NCBI GenBank assembly: GCA_903926075.1
Contig: CAIYHQ010000112.1
Span: 1 to 51,723 of the forward strand
DNA: 51,723 nucleotides
Source: an uncultured Methanomicrobiales archaeon
Lineage (GTDB): Archaea; Halobacteriota; Methanomicrobia; Methanomicrobiales; Methanospirillaceae
Direction of reading: 5' to 3'
A program made the position numbers and the translations under genes. This document shows positions 37,746 through 46,047 of the stretch, in pieces. How positions within the stretch are numbered: the stretch's first letter is position 1; every line of letters starts with the position of its first letter. The notes below the pieces were generated by a model. That model had not been told where the DNA came from, made no database searches, and saw only the letters and a list, made by a program, of their open reading frames with translations.

Positions 37746-38165
37746 TTAAGGCATTTTTGAGACAGAAAAAACGGCTGATGAGCGCGTTAGGAGGACTGGT
37801 TCGCGTTCATGCGTCTTCACATCTGCCTCAGCAAAGATGAACCTTTTCCCTCTCTTCAAAATTCGCCCTTCTGCTGTGATAGTGCCTTCCCTGACTCCCC
37901 TGATGAAGGTAGTAGTAAGGGAGACTGTGGCAATATGTTCAACTTCATCGAGTGATGGGTAAATTGCAAGCGCCATTGCTTCATCGGCGATGGCCGTATA
38001 AATTCCACCCTGTAACCACCCTTCTCCATTATGCATATCCCCGCGTACTATCATTGAAAGCAGCGAATGCCCTTCCCTGTAATTGAGAATCTTAATATCA
38101 AAAAGCCGGAAAAACGGGTTTGCATCACGACCTCTTTCTTCAACATTCCTGAGATAGTTCATCAT
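37746..38165 (-). CDS. PaaI-type hotdog-fold thioesterase
   Basis: A 139-residue hotdog-domain protein. The family motif is GDMHNGEGWLQGGIYTAIADEAMA (about 44-67): His-Asn-x-x-Gly-x-x-x-Gly-Gly with an acidic residue before the helix. The second Gly-motif position has Gln instead of the usual His (LQGG for LHGG), so substrate or activity may differ from PaaI. Later strands have the TTTFIRGVREGTITAEGRILKRGKRFIFAEADV pattern. The physiological acyl-CoA is unknown. Start could be ATG 38165 or the adjacent ATG. It is divergent from the DJ-1-like gene with a 33-base gap. Confidence 0.83.
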   Translation of the reverse strand: MMNYLRNVEERGRDANPFFRLFDIKILNYREGHSLLSMIVRGDMHNGEGWLQGGIYTAIADEAMALAIYPSLDEVEHIATVSLTTTFIRGVREGTITAEGRILKRGKRFIFAEADVKTHEREPVLLTRSSAVFSVSKMP

Positions 38166-38198
38166 GAATATTTTAATTCTAAACTCATAATATGAATT

Positions 38199-38762
38199 AT
38201 GAAGGTTCTATTCGCGGTCGCTCCAAAAAAATATCGTGATAACGAATTATTGGAGTCAATAAAGGTTTTCGAAAGCGAAGGAATCAAATGGGGGATTGCC
38301 TCGACTGTAAAGGGAAGGTGTTTTGGTATCATGGGAGGGGCAGTTGATGCAAGGCGCGATTTCCATAATCTCTCTCTAGTGGAGAAATTTGATGCACTTA
38401 TAATAATTGGGGGCCCTGGTGCGCAGGAGTTTTTATGGAAGGATTCCGACCTTCATGATCTAATACGGGTTTTTAACCTTGCAAAGAAGCCAATAGGTGC
38501 AATAAGTCTTGCTCCGGTAGCACTTGCAGCAGCTGGCATACTTGAAGGCAAAAAAGCGACAGTACATCCTTTAAGAATTGCAATTCATGAAATGATGAAA
38601 GGGGATGCTATTGTTATAGAAGACCCTGTTGTCAGAACCGGGTGGATAGTTACAGCAAACAATTCATCTTTAGCAAAGGAATTTGCTGAAAAAATGATAG
38701 ACGTCCTGAATGGAAAACCAGAGTGGGAGAAGGCAGAGTCAAAACTTGGATTCGATTTCTGA
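38199..38762 (+). CDS. DJ-1/PfpI family protein with serine at the nucleophile position
   Basis: A 187-residue protein of the DJ-1/PfpI alpha/beta fold: VLFAVAPKKYRDNE start, DALIIIGGPGAQEFLW loop, then the nucleophile-elbow region KPIGAISLAPVALAAAGILEGKKAT. Most family members have a cysteine here (AICxxP); this protein has serine, so the cysteine chemistry of Hsp31/PfpI-type members is unlikely. A non-enzymatic or altered role is possible. The C-terminal part (EDPVVRTGWIVTANNSS) matches the family's final strands. It starts with a leaderless-type ATG and is divergent from the thioesterase. Confidence 0.8.
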   Translation: MKVLFAVAPKKYRDNELLESIKVFESEGIKWGIASTVKGRCFGIMGGAVDARRDFHNLSLVEKFDALIIIGGPGAQEFLWKDSDLHDLIRVFNLAKKPIGAISLAPVALAAAGILEGKKATVHPLRIAIHEMMKGDAIVIEDPVVRTGWIVTANNSSLAKEFAEKMIDVLNGKPEWEKAESKLGFDF

Positions 38763-38792
38763 CCCAACTCTCGTTCAATCCATGTATTAATA

Positions 38793-39626
38793 TCAATAAG
38801 TTCCCCACTGCGTGGCCATTGGTGCCGGTGTGTATCCTTCAAATGTCCAGTCAAAGAGAGATGTACCTTCTGGCAAAACAGGAACTGAGTACCAAGGAGC
38901 CAGGTAATATATCTTCATTTTTGCAGCCTGAAGTCTGAAACGCCCGTCATCAATTTGTTTATCGCCTGAACTAAGATATCCGTTGATTATTCCCATGTTC
39001 ATAGGGTTCGAGAGCAATTCGCTATCATAACTAAGTGTAGTAGTGAGCGCAGTTTCCTTGAGAGTTAAACCATTTGAAATTGAAGATGTACCGTTCAGGA
39101 TATCAAACCGTAAAGGTTCAAAAGATTCCCTTACTTTAAGGCCCTCTGCTTCTTTATTTATGGCATCAAATTTTCCCTTAATAGAATCATATTCTGTCAG
39201 CGTATCATCAGTTGTTTTAAATAAAAAGTAAAACCTGGAATCATCAAGTCTTTGCAACAGAAGTGGTAGATCTTTTCCTGCAATTTCTATTGTCCTCATC
39301 TCATCGCTTGTTAAAACAGGAGTAGTCGCTGGACTTATTGTCGTGCCAATAGATGTTATCACATGAGTTTTTGTTGAGTTTTGGACATTTAGGAGCGGAG
39401 TTACCTTCACTATGGGTGAAGGAGTAATTATTGGAGTAATAATCAACTTTTTTAAAGGGGTTATAATCTTAGAAGGTATGGTAGTATTATTTGAAACATT
39501 TTTCATCTGCTGATTTTGCGCTGAAACAGAATTAACAAAAAGAATAAATCCTACAATAATCAGGATAATAAATATTTTATTTACGTCTCTCGAATTACGG
39601 CACAAGAGAGAATGAAAATTATTCAT
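38793..39626 (-). CDS. Secreted hypothetical protein
   Basis: A 277-residue exported protein with no domain I recognise. The N-terminus has a signal sequence (about 14-37, ending NSVSAQ). It is followed by a Thr/Pro/Ile-rich linker (ITPLKKLIITPIITPSPIVK) and then a mostly helical mature domain of about 160 residues (KGKFDAINKEAEGLKVRESFEPLRFDI; SYDSELLSNPM) ending in an aromatic tail (PWYSVPVLPEGTSLFDWTFEGYTPAPMA). The layout of a linker plus an adhesin-like domain is common among archaeal envelope proteins. Its stop lies 30 bases from the convergent DJ-1-like gene. Confidence 0.6.
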   Translation of the reverse strand: MNNFHSLLCRNSRDVNKIFIILIIVGFILFVNSVSAQNQQMKNVSNNTTIPSKIITPLKKLIITPIITPSPIVKVTPLLNVQNSTKTHVITSIGTTISPATTPVLTSDEMRTIEIAGKDLPLLLQRLDDSRFYFLFKTTDDTLTEYDSIKGKFDAINKEAEGLKVRESFEPLRFDILNGTSSISNGLTLKETALTTTLSYDSELLSNPMNMGIINGYLSSGDKQIDDGRFRLQAAKMKIYYLAPWYSVPVLPEGTSLFDWTFEGYTPAPMATQWGTY

Positions 39627-39698
39627 ACAATACTTTTCACTCTTATCCTGAAAGGGTTTTTGAAATATTTTATAATATTTGGATTCATAGAAGATTTT

Positions 39699-40025
39699 TC
39701 AGAAAAAATTCTGCATAATTAAGGATCCCAATCCAAATGATAAAAGGTTCATTATAATTGATAGCATTAATGCCCGTAAATAAGGGAGGCGAAGTAAAGG
39801 CGTAATAAGAATGGATTCAACAGCAATTACGGCAGTTTCGAGTACCACAAGATTGACTGATTCATAGATATACAGATAGTTCATAATTGGGTTCGTGATG
39901 AGATTTATAAGAAATATGGCTAAAAATATTATTAAGAGGTCTTTTTTTATGTATATCGCAGCAACGATAAATTCTATGAGTACAGTGAGTAAAAAAGCGA
40001 TAATAAAAAGGAATGTGATATTCAT
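39699..40025 (-). CDS. Small integral membrane protein
   Basis: A 108-residue protein made almost entirely of four hydrophobic spans (MNITFLFIIAFLLTVLIEFIVAAI, LLIIFLAIFLINLITNPIMNY, LVVLETAVIAVESILITPLL, LSIIMNLLSFGLGSLIM). The acidic residues inside spans (Glu18, Glu-containing third span) may line a pore or contact another protein. The gene follows the secreted PEGA-domain gene at 40051 with 25 bases between them, so they may be co-transcribed. I cannot name the family. Confidence 0.6.
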   Translation of the reverse strand: MNITFLFIIAFLLTVLIEFIVAAIYIKKDLLIIFLAIFLINLITNPIMNYLYIYESVNLVVLETAVIAVESILITPLLRLPYLRALMLSIIMNLLSFGLGSLIMQNFF

Positions 40026-40050
40026 AAAAATTAAAGAAATGAAAGTTTTT

Positions 40051-40977
40051 TCATTGTTTAGTTGTGTTTATCACAGATTTATTGGAAATGGAGAGGTTTG
40101 TTGCGGGAACCGGAAAGAGCAGTTGATTTATTATTGAGGCCTGGTCCCGTAAATTTATATTGAAAATCTGGGGTGTATTATTTTTTATCTCAAAGCTTTG
40201 AACATACATTGGAAATGTCCCGTTATTAAGCACGAACTGGTGATTACCAAACGAAGTGTAAAACATAAGTGGTGATTTTCCTTTGAGCACATTGTCAAGA
40301 TATACAGATAATCCAAATGGGATGGTAGTAATCTTAACAACAACATTTTTCTGTGAAACTGGTATTTTTGTTACAACTGGGGTTTTTGTTGGACTCTGAG
40401 GTTTTCCTGTAGGGTCAGGTAACTCACCACTGGCTGGTATATTAATTTTTTCAGTTGTCCCGTCCTTGTAGATATATGTTATATTTTTTTGAGAGACTGA
40501 TAACTCCTTTCCTGACATATTTCCAATGTTAATTGCTACAATTATCGAATCAAGTGGTATTTTTTCGTTTACAAGTTTAGTCTTTGCTAATGAGTCAGGA
40601 GATTTTATTGTACCTTTTGAATTTTTCATAAAGTCTTTTACTGCCTGAGGGGTTCCATTGTCACTTCCGTTTTTCAGGTCGGCAAGAACATTTCCAGGTA
40701 TTGAATCTGCAGGAATTGCAACCAGGATATAGCCATCTAATTTATATCCTCCCCCTCCGAACAAACCATTTGAATCAACGAGTGTTGCATATTCTTCTCC
40801 CCAGATAGCACTATTTGCGATAAAGATATATCCTGGGTAATCCTTGATGTTTGATATAACATATGTGATACCTTTATTGACCATTCCAGGTACAGCAATG
40901 TCTGCTGACACAAAAGCCGGATAAAAAATCAATGCAGATATAACAATAAAGATGATTATACAGGTCCCGTTCCTCAT
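40051..40977 (-). CDS. Secreted protein with C-terminal PEGA domain
   Basis: A 308-residue exported protein; signal about 1-25 (ends FVSADIA). The first mature residues, ADIAVPGMVNKGITYVISNI, are closely similar to the metallophosphoesterase at the left window edge. The middle (30-195) is of unknown type, with a Gly-rich GLFGGGGYKLDG and LVAIPADSIPGN. A Pro/Thr linker (PTGKPQSPTKTPVVTK) leads to a PEGA domain (about 210-280, FGLSVYLDNVLKGKSPLMFY). The likely site is the cell envelope. It seems to be operonic with the small membrane protein at 39699. Confidence 0.72.
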   Translation of the reverse strand: MRNGTCIIIFIVISALIFYPAFVSADIAVPGMVNKGITYVISNIKDYPGYIFIANSAIWGEEYATLVDSNGLFGGGGYKLDGYILVAIPADSIPGNVLADLKNGSDNGTPQAVKDFMKNSKGTIKSPDSLAKTKLVNEKIPLDSIIVAINIGNMSGKELSVSQKNITYIYKDGTTEKINIPASGELPDPTGKPQSPTKTPVVTKIPVSQKNVVVKITTIPFGLSVYLDNVLKGKSPLMFYTSFGNHQFVLNNGTFPMYVQSFEIKNNTPQIFNINLRDQASIINQLLFPVPATNLSISNKSVINTTKQ

Positions 40978-41126
40978 ACAAAATCACTGAGTTTTCAATT
41001 ATTTTTTTAAAGTAAAAAAGATATCGTAAACATAAAAAAAATTTATAGTCAAAACTTCTCTGAATGTTATACCATGGAAAGAATCATTTTGCTAATTTTC
41101 TAATCTTATAAAAAAAAGGAAATCTT

Positions 41127-41149
41127 TTTAATTAGTTTTTTTAATTAAA
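41127..41149 (-). terminator. Possible terminator hairpin downstream of the YIP1 gene
   Basis: TTTAATTA (41127-41134), 7-base loop, TAATTAAA (41142-41149) forms a perfect 8-base stem just after the stop of the YIP1-family gene (reading on the minus strand). All-AT stems are weak, and archaeal termination depends mainly on T-runs, so this is tentative. Confidence 0.35.
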
Positions 41150-41155
41150 CCATTT

Positions 41156-41740
41156 TTAGAAGGCCCCTGAACTGGCACTCATTACAGTCATAAAGAATGC
41201 TGCGATAAGTACTATCATTACAGCCATTACTATTATAATTGGAATTATAACTGCAAGTACTGCCCTAAGTGTTGACATCTGCTGTAATTCTCTTATTCCA
41301 AGAATCTCCAGGATAAAGCCCCAGATAGAGAAGATAATCCCAATAAATGGAATCCAGCCAAGCAGGTATGCAGGGGTTCCTCCATATATTATTCCCTTCA
41401 TAGTCTGATGGAAACCTTGTTTACCACCGAGGAGAATGACGAAAATATGCACAATAATTGCTACAATGAAAGTGAATATAATCATCATTATTAAGTTCAG
41501 GACAAAGACAGTCACAAATACCATGGCTCCACCTGCAACAGGGGAGGAACCAGTAAGCGTCGAGAACATTCCCGCACTAATACCGATTGACGCAATTATT
41601 GCGATAAGAACGGAATATATAATGACGAGGATCAAAAAATATTTCAATGCCTCACCAAGTGTTTTCTCTCTCAGGCTCTGAAACGTTGGCACGGGGTTCA
41701 TCAGGATCCCCTTAATTGTATCTACACATGAATCTGCCAT
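41156..41740 (-). CDS. YIP1-family membrane protein
   Basis: A 194-residue integral membrane protein with about five spans. Its start, MADSCVDTIKGILMNPVPTFQSL, then the LGEALKYFLILV region and the loop YGGTPAYLLGWIPFIGIIF match the YIP1 (Yip1/YIF1) family pattern (basic amphipathic start, proline-rich re-entrant loop). Family members in archaea have no established role; eukaryotic relatives work in membrane traffic. Monocistronic, with perfect palindromes upstream at 41793 and downstream at 41127. Confidence 0.75.
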   Translation of the reverse strand: MADSCVDTIKGILMNPVPTFQSLREKTLGEALKYFLILVIIYSVLIAIIASIGISAGMFSTLTGSSPVAGGAMVFVTVFVLNLIMMIIFTFIVAIIVHIFVILLGGKQGFHQTMKGIIYGGTPAYLLGWIPFIGIIFSIWGFILEILGIRELQQMSTLRAVLAVIIPIIIVMAVMIVLIAAFFMTVMSASSGAF

Positions 41741-41792
41741 GATTCATAGATTGTCTACAAGAGATATAAAGGCATTGAAAAAAAAAATATAT

Positions 41793-41812
41793 AATTAAAA
41801 AATTTTTTAATT
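41793..41812. repeat. 20-bp perfect palindrome upstream of the YIP1 gene
   Basis: AATTAAAAAATTTTTTAATT is self-complementary over all 20 bases, 53-72 bases upstream of the YIP1 ATG. It is AT-only, so it could arise by chance in this AT-rich gap; alternatively it is a regulator site or promoter curvature element. Confidence 0.4.
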
Positions 41813-41840
41813 CTTTTATTAAATTATACGTTCTATTCCA

Positions 41841-41862
41841 ATAAGAGGTTATTATCTCTTAT
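41841..41862 (-). terminator. Inverted repeat downstream of the GT39-like gene
   Basis: ATAAGAG (41841-41847), 8-base loop, CTCTTAT (41856-41862) gives a 7-base stem that begins six bases after the glycosyltransferase stop on the minus strand. A T-rich run occurs further downstream, so a terminator role is likely but unproven. Confidence 0.4.
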
Positions 41863-41867
41863 AGTGA

Positions 41868-43376
41868 TTAATGGGGTGAAAGTGGCTGGGTTAGATTAAC
41901 GAGCAAATATTGTTCTTCAACGTTTATTGAATAATTATAATTATCAGTAAGATAATCTGTTAAATTTTGATTTTCTTCACTTGATTCAGTTGTTACAAAA
42001 TATTTAGCTCCCCGCGTTTTTAGATAATTAATTTCATTGATAGATATTTCCTTAAATGTTCGTATAAAACTACTTCGATTGGCATAATAGCCTAAACTAG
42101 GATTTCCTGAGTAAGTTCCTATAATAATTGGTGCACCAGCCGGGAGTATTTTATTAAGTTCCTGACCAACTCTGTTAGAGATAATATCATCGGGAAGTGA
42201 TGAGTATACAATTGAGAATAGCATGGAATAGAAAATAAAAATAACGGTGAGAATAAGAATGCCTGTTTTAAATAATTCATCAGATCTAAGTTTGCTTATA
42301 GTCATTCCAATTATAATAGAAAATACCGGGAGATATGGAAGTTGATAATACTCAATTATCAAATTTAAATTCAATAATAAAATTGTATACAATATGATTC
42401 CAATTGTCCAAAAATGAAATACATAGGCACGCTTAACATTCAATTTTAAAAAAAATCCGATGATGAAAATTGGCAATAAAAAGGGAATAAAATATTCTTG
42501 TATTCGAAATATGAGAGTGAATAGAGAAACAGGGTCCAGGATATGTAAAAGATCATAATAAAGTATAGAAATAGGACTCATGTTAAATCCCGAAAACGAA
42601 AGACCACTTATTATTGATAATTTTTTTGCATAGGAATACCATAAGAAAGCAGGAATAATTGAGATAATAATATATGCATAGACAACTGGCTTTTTTATAA
42701 AAGCTTTTCCAAATTTCGTATAAAATATCCAAATAATAGGCAATAATAGATAAACAGTAGGGATCTTAAGTAGAAATGCAGATGCTGTACAAAAAATTGC
42801 CGTTAATAGATAAAGATAATTATCACTATCTTCCCATTTTACTAATGAATAAATAGCTCCAATTGAAAAACAAAGCATGGCAGGTTCTGGCTGAATTGTC
42901 TTTCCTAGAAGAATTGTAATTGGGGAAAAGAGGAAGATTAATGTGGAATAAAAAGCCGCAGAGGTTGAAAAAAAATGTTTAGCGAGACGATATACGAGGA
43001 ATGCAGAGATAAGAGTGAATAATATTCCAAATAATCTTGCAATTACTAGAGTTTCACCTGTAAATTTATAGATAAGGGCCCATACAAATGGAAGAATAGG
43101 AAATTCTGATGAAATATATTCTGGTTCTGTTCCATTCCAATTCACTTCAGGGGAAAAAAAATTATATCCATGCAAGTAATACTGCCTGGCAATAGTGGCA
43201 GTGTCTGCCTGTCGCCAGGCTTGATTACCGAAAGTAGGGTTATTAATATTAATTAACTGAATTACAAGACCCAGAAAAAGGAGAATAATAATAGGATTTT
43301 TAAGTAAAAACTGGGAAATTTTTGAATAAATATCTATATTTTTATCCTTTTTTCCTGCTTCTACTGGTATCGTCAT
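41868..43376 (-). CDS. GT39-like (dolichyl-phosphate-dependent) glycosyltransferase
   Basis: A 502-residue polytopic protein with about ten spans. The loop after the first span carries NQAWRQADTATIARQYYLHG, typical of the PMT/ArnT-like GT-C superfamily (conserved Trp-Arg and Asp for metal/donor binding), followed by VNWNGTEPEYISSEFPILPF. The family transfers sugars from lipid-phosphate carriers to proteins or lipids on the outer side of the membrane. The acceptor is unknown; envelope glycosylation is the likely setting. Monocistronic; AT-rich codon use like the DUF2079 gene. Confidence 0.78.
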   Translation of the reverse strand: MTIPVEAGKKDKNIDIYSKISQFLLKNPIIILLFLGLVIQLININNPTFGNQAWRQADTATIARQYYLHGYNFFSPEVNWNGTEPEYISSEFPILPFVWALIYKFTGETLVIARLFGILFTLISAFLVYRLAKHFFSTSAAFYSTLIFLFSPITILLGKTIQPEPAMLCFSIGAIYSLVKWEDSDNYLYLLTAIFCTASAFLLKIPTVYLLLPIIWIFYTKFGKAFIKKPVVYAYIIISIIPAFLWYSYAKKLSIISGLSFSGFNMSPISILYYDLLHILDPVSLFTLIFRIQEYFIPFLLPIFIIGFFLKLNVKRAYVFHFWTIGIILYTILLLNLNLIIEYYQLPYLPVFSIIIGMTISKLRSDELFKTGILILTVIFIFYSMLFSIVYSSLPDDIISNRVGQELNKILPAGAPIIIGTYSGNPSLGYYANRSSFIRTFKEISINEINYLKTRGAKYFVTTESSEENQNLTDYLTDNYNYSINVEEQYLLVNLTQPLSPH

Positions 43377-43528
43377 AGATATCCGTTATTTTCAATAACA
43401 TAAATTACCTTTGAATTACTATCTAAATTTAAAAAGAAATTATTCATGTGACCAGAAATTCTTAAATCAAAGTCTTTTTTTTAGTGAGAACCATGAGAGG
43501 TCCTTCAAACCACCCTTTTTAAAATTCA

Positions 43529-45469
43529 TCAACTCATTACCCTTTCAAGAGCAAGAACCCCTATTGATGCAATAGAGTCATAAATTTCCTTATTATCTGC
43601 TGTCAGCATTTCGTCAGGATTATCAAACCAAAACCCGATAACTCCGTAAACCCTTTTATTTCCCTTCATTGGGAGATAATATCCGTCTCCTCCGGCTAAT
43701 GTATCAGTGCTTCTTCCAGCACAATCTCCATGCTCATATACCCACCAGGCAATCGAAGCTTCTTTTTCTGAAAGAACTAATTCCCCTTTTTTTGCGCGAA
43801 TTTCCATCTTATTTATTCCTGGAGTTAGTATAGCAAAGCGGCCCCGGCCGATATGACTAATATGATCAACGAGTGATTCATACAATTCCTGAGTATCTGT
43901 AACATCTGCCAGGATCTGTGAAAGGTTACCAACAGCCGCAACCCGTGCTTCACTCTGCCATATCTGGGGAACCATATGTCTAAGTCTTGTTGCAAGGGTG
44001 CTGATAATCAGTGCAATGATAACATATCCGATAAATGATATGAAATACTCCCAGTCTGTAATTGCTAAACTATAATACGGTTTTACTAATGTAAAATCAA
44101 AAAGGAGAATGCTTGTAATTGCTACAACAATTGTTACATCTCTTCTGAAAAATAAACCAGTAATAACAACCGGTATGAACTGGATGATCAACTGGTTTTC
44201 TGGACTTATTTTACCGGTCAGAAGATAATTCACCCATGTTACATCACCTACCAGGATTGCTCCGGCAATATATTCCTCCCGGATTTTAACCGTAAGCTGA
44301 CGTTTAATTGATATTGGTTTATCAGTATCTTTTGCATCATACAAAATGAGATCAATTCCTGCGGATTTTCTGATAATCCTGTACACAGGAGAAAAGAGAA
44401 TGTTAATTCCTTTTGGTTTGCCCATAAGCATTGTAGTAATATGATTTCGCCTTGCATACCTGATAATTTCAGCAACTACATCATTACCCCGGTACCTGAC
44501 AATAGTTGCCCCAAGTCTTCTGGCTGTATCAAGTGGTGCCTTAAGCCATTTATCCTCCTGGGAAGAGTGGCTGTAATCCTGCTCTTCAACAATTGACATG
44601 ACAGTCCATTCTGCATCAAGCCGTGCTGCAAGCCGGTAACCTGCACGTACAAGGTTCTCGGCATTTGGCCCTGGACGAACGGCGACGAGAATTCTATCTA
44701 TTGCCGACCATGATTCTGAAAGACTTTTACTTTTAACCAACCGCATTATGCTGACATCAACATATTCTGCTACATATCTAAGGGCGAACTGACGGAGCGT
44801 TAGCAGGTTTTCCCTGGAAAAAAAATGGTTTATTGCTTCACGGGCAAGATCTCCAATATAAACTTTTCCTTCTTTCAAACGTTTTAACAGCCCTTCCGGA
44901 GATATATCTACTACCCGGACCTCGTCTGCTTTCTGTACAAATGTATCCGGGACTGTCTCTCTGATAAGGACTCGTGTTAACTGACTAACCTTGTCATTCA
45001 GGCTTTCAATATGTTGAATGTTCAATGTAGTCCAGACCGAAATACCTACCTGCAGGATGTCTTCAATATCCTGATAGCGGTAGGTATGCCTTGTTCCCGG
45101 AGCATTAGTATGAGCAAGTTCATCAATAAGGACGATTTCAGGATTTCTCTCTATTATTTTATCTACATCCGGCTCTTTTAAAGAAATTCCCTGATAATAT
45201 GTAGTCCAAAGAGGGATCGATTCGTACCTGTCCGCAAGGGTATCGGTCTCAGGGCGTTTGTGAGTCTCGATATATCCTGTTACTATATCTCTTCCCTCAG
45301 TCCTGGCTGAAAGACCTTCATAGAGCATAGTATAGGTCTTTCCTACCCCGGCAGCATAACCAAGGTATATAATAAGTTTACCTTTTTTGTTTGATCTCTC
45401 TTCGTATTCAACAAGTGAAAGCAGATCATCAGGGTCAGGACGTTCGTCATCCACCTGTTCAGGCATCAT
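43529..45469 (-). CDS. kdpD: KdpD-like sensor without a histidine-kinase domain
   Basis: A 646-residue protein with the input half of KdpD only. Order: KdpD N-terminal domain with P-loop GYAAGVGKT (37-45) and VLIDELAHTNAPG (Walker B region, about 112-125); a universal-stress-protein-like domain (about 250-370, with MLMGKPKG); a DUF4118 region of four membrane spans (about 400-500); and a GAF domain (about 515-640). The protein stops after LALERVMS: the dimerisation/His-phosphorylation and ATPase domains of a full KdpD (about 900 residues) are missing, and no kdpE follows. Its start overlaps kdpC's stop (ATGA). It probably senses ionic or turgor signals and may act on Kdp directly. Confidence 0.9.
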   Translation of the reverse strand: MMPEQVDDERPDPDDLLSLVEYEERSNKKGKLIIYLGYAAGVGKTYTMLYEGLSARTEGRDIVTGYIETHKRPETDTLADRYESIPLWTTYYQGISLKEPDVDKIIERNPEIVLIDELAHTNAPGTRHTYRYQDIEDILQVGISVWTTLNIQHIESLNDKVSQLTRVLIRETVPDTFVQKADEVRVVDISPEGLLKRLKEGKVYIGDLAREAINHFFSRENLLTLRQFALRYVAEYVDVSIMRLVKSKSLSESWSAIDRILVAVRPGPNAENLVRAGYRLAARLDAEWTVMSIVEEQDYSHSSQEDKWLKAPLDTARRLGATIVRYRGNDVVAEIIRYARRNHITTMLMGKPKGINILFSPVYRIIRKSAGIDLILYDAKDTDKPISIKRQLTVKIREEYIAGAILVGDVTWVNYLLTGKISPENQLIIQFIPVVITGLFFRRDVTIVVAITSILLFDFTLVKPYYSLAITDWEYFISFIGYVIIALIISTLATRLRHMVPQIWQSEARVAAVGNLSQILADVTDTQELYESLVDHISHIGRGRFAILTPGINKMEIRAKKGELVLSEKEASIAWWVYEHGDCAGRSTDTLAGGDGYYLPMKGNKRVYGVIGFWFDNPDEMLTADNKEIYDSIASIGVLALERVMS

Positions 45470-46047
45470 ACCTCCTGGGACAGGTTATCAAGAGCCTTAT
45501 TTAAAGCGAAAATATTCACATATCTTCCGGAAAAGAAAGCAGGTTGCCTGTTGCTTTCAACGTTTACGAGTGACTCTAAAATAACAGACGATATATTACG
45601 TGATTTTGAAATCAAAGGTACTTGTAATAATGCTGCGTTTAAAGATATATCCGGGTCAAGTCCACTCCCGGAAGCCATAACAAGATCCGAGGGAATTTCA
45701 CCTTCTATCCCAAGATTTCGCCAAAACTCAGTTCTATCTTTAATTTTTGCTATAAGAGGAAGGTATGTGGGACCATAATTAGATCCACCTGACCATGAGG
45801 CATTATAGGGACCGCCATTTGTAGCTGAAGGTCTCCCAACAAAATACTGTGGTCCTGTAAAGTTGATCCCGATAATTTTAGAACCAGCAACTGATCCATT
45901 ACTATTAAATACCAGACTTCCGTGACTTTGAACCGGGAATAATACAGATGAAAGCATTGTTATTATCAAAGGATATACAAATCCAAGGATAAGGGTAAAT
46001 ATCACTATGTAAATAACCGGACGGAAATACGAAATGTATCGGTTCAT
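45466..46047 (-). CDS. kdpC: Potassium-transporting ATPase subunit C
   Basis: KdpC, a single-span subunit that stabilises the KdpFABC potassium pump and aids nucleotide binding. The 193-residue protein has one N-terminal span (about 8-35), the GSKIIGINFTGPQYFVGRPSAT motif and the conserved DLVMASGSGLDPDIS segment. Its ATG overlaps kdpB's stop (ATGA) and its stop overlaps kdpD's start, so all four genes are translationally linked. Confidence 0.95.
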   Translation of the reverse strand: MNRYISYFRPVIYIVIFTLILGFVYPLIITMLSSVLFPVQSHGSLVFNSNGSVAGSKIIGINFTGPQYFVGRPSATNGGPYNASWSGGSNYGPTYLPLIAKIKDRTEFWRNLGIEGEIPSDLVMASGSGLDPDISLNAALLQVPLISKSRNISSVILESLVNVESNRQPAFFSGRYVNIFALNKALDNLSQEV

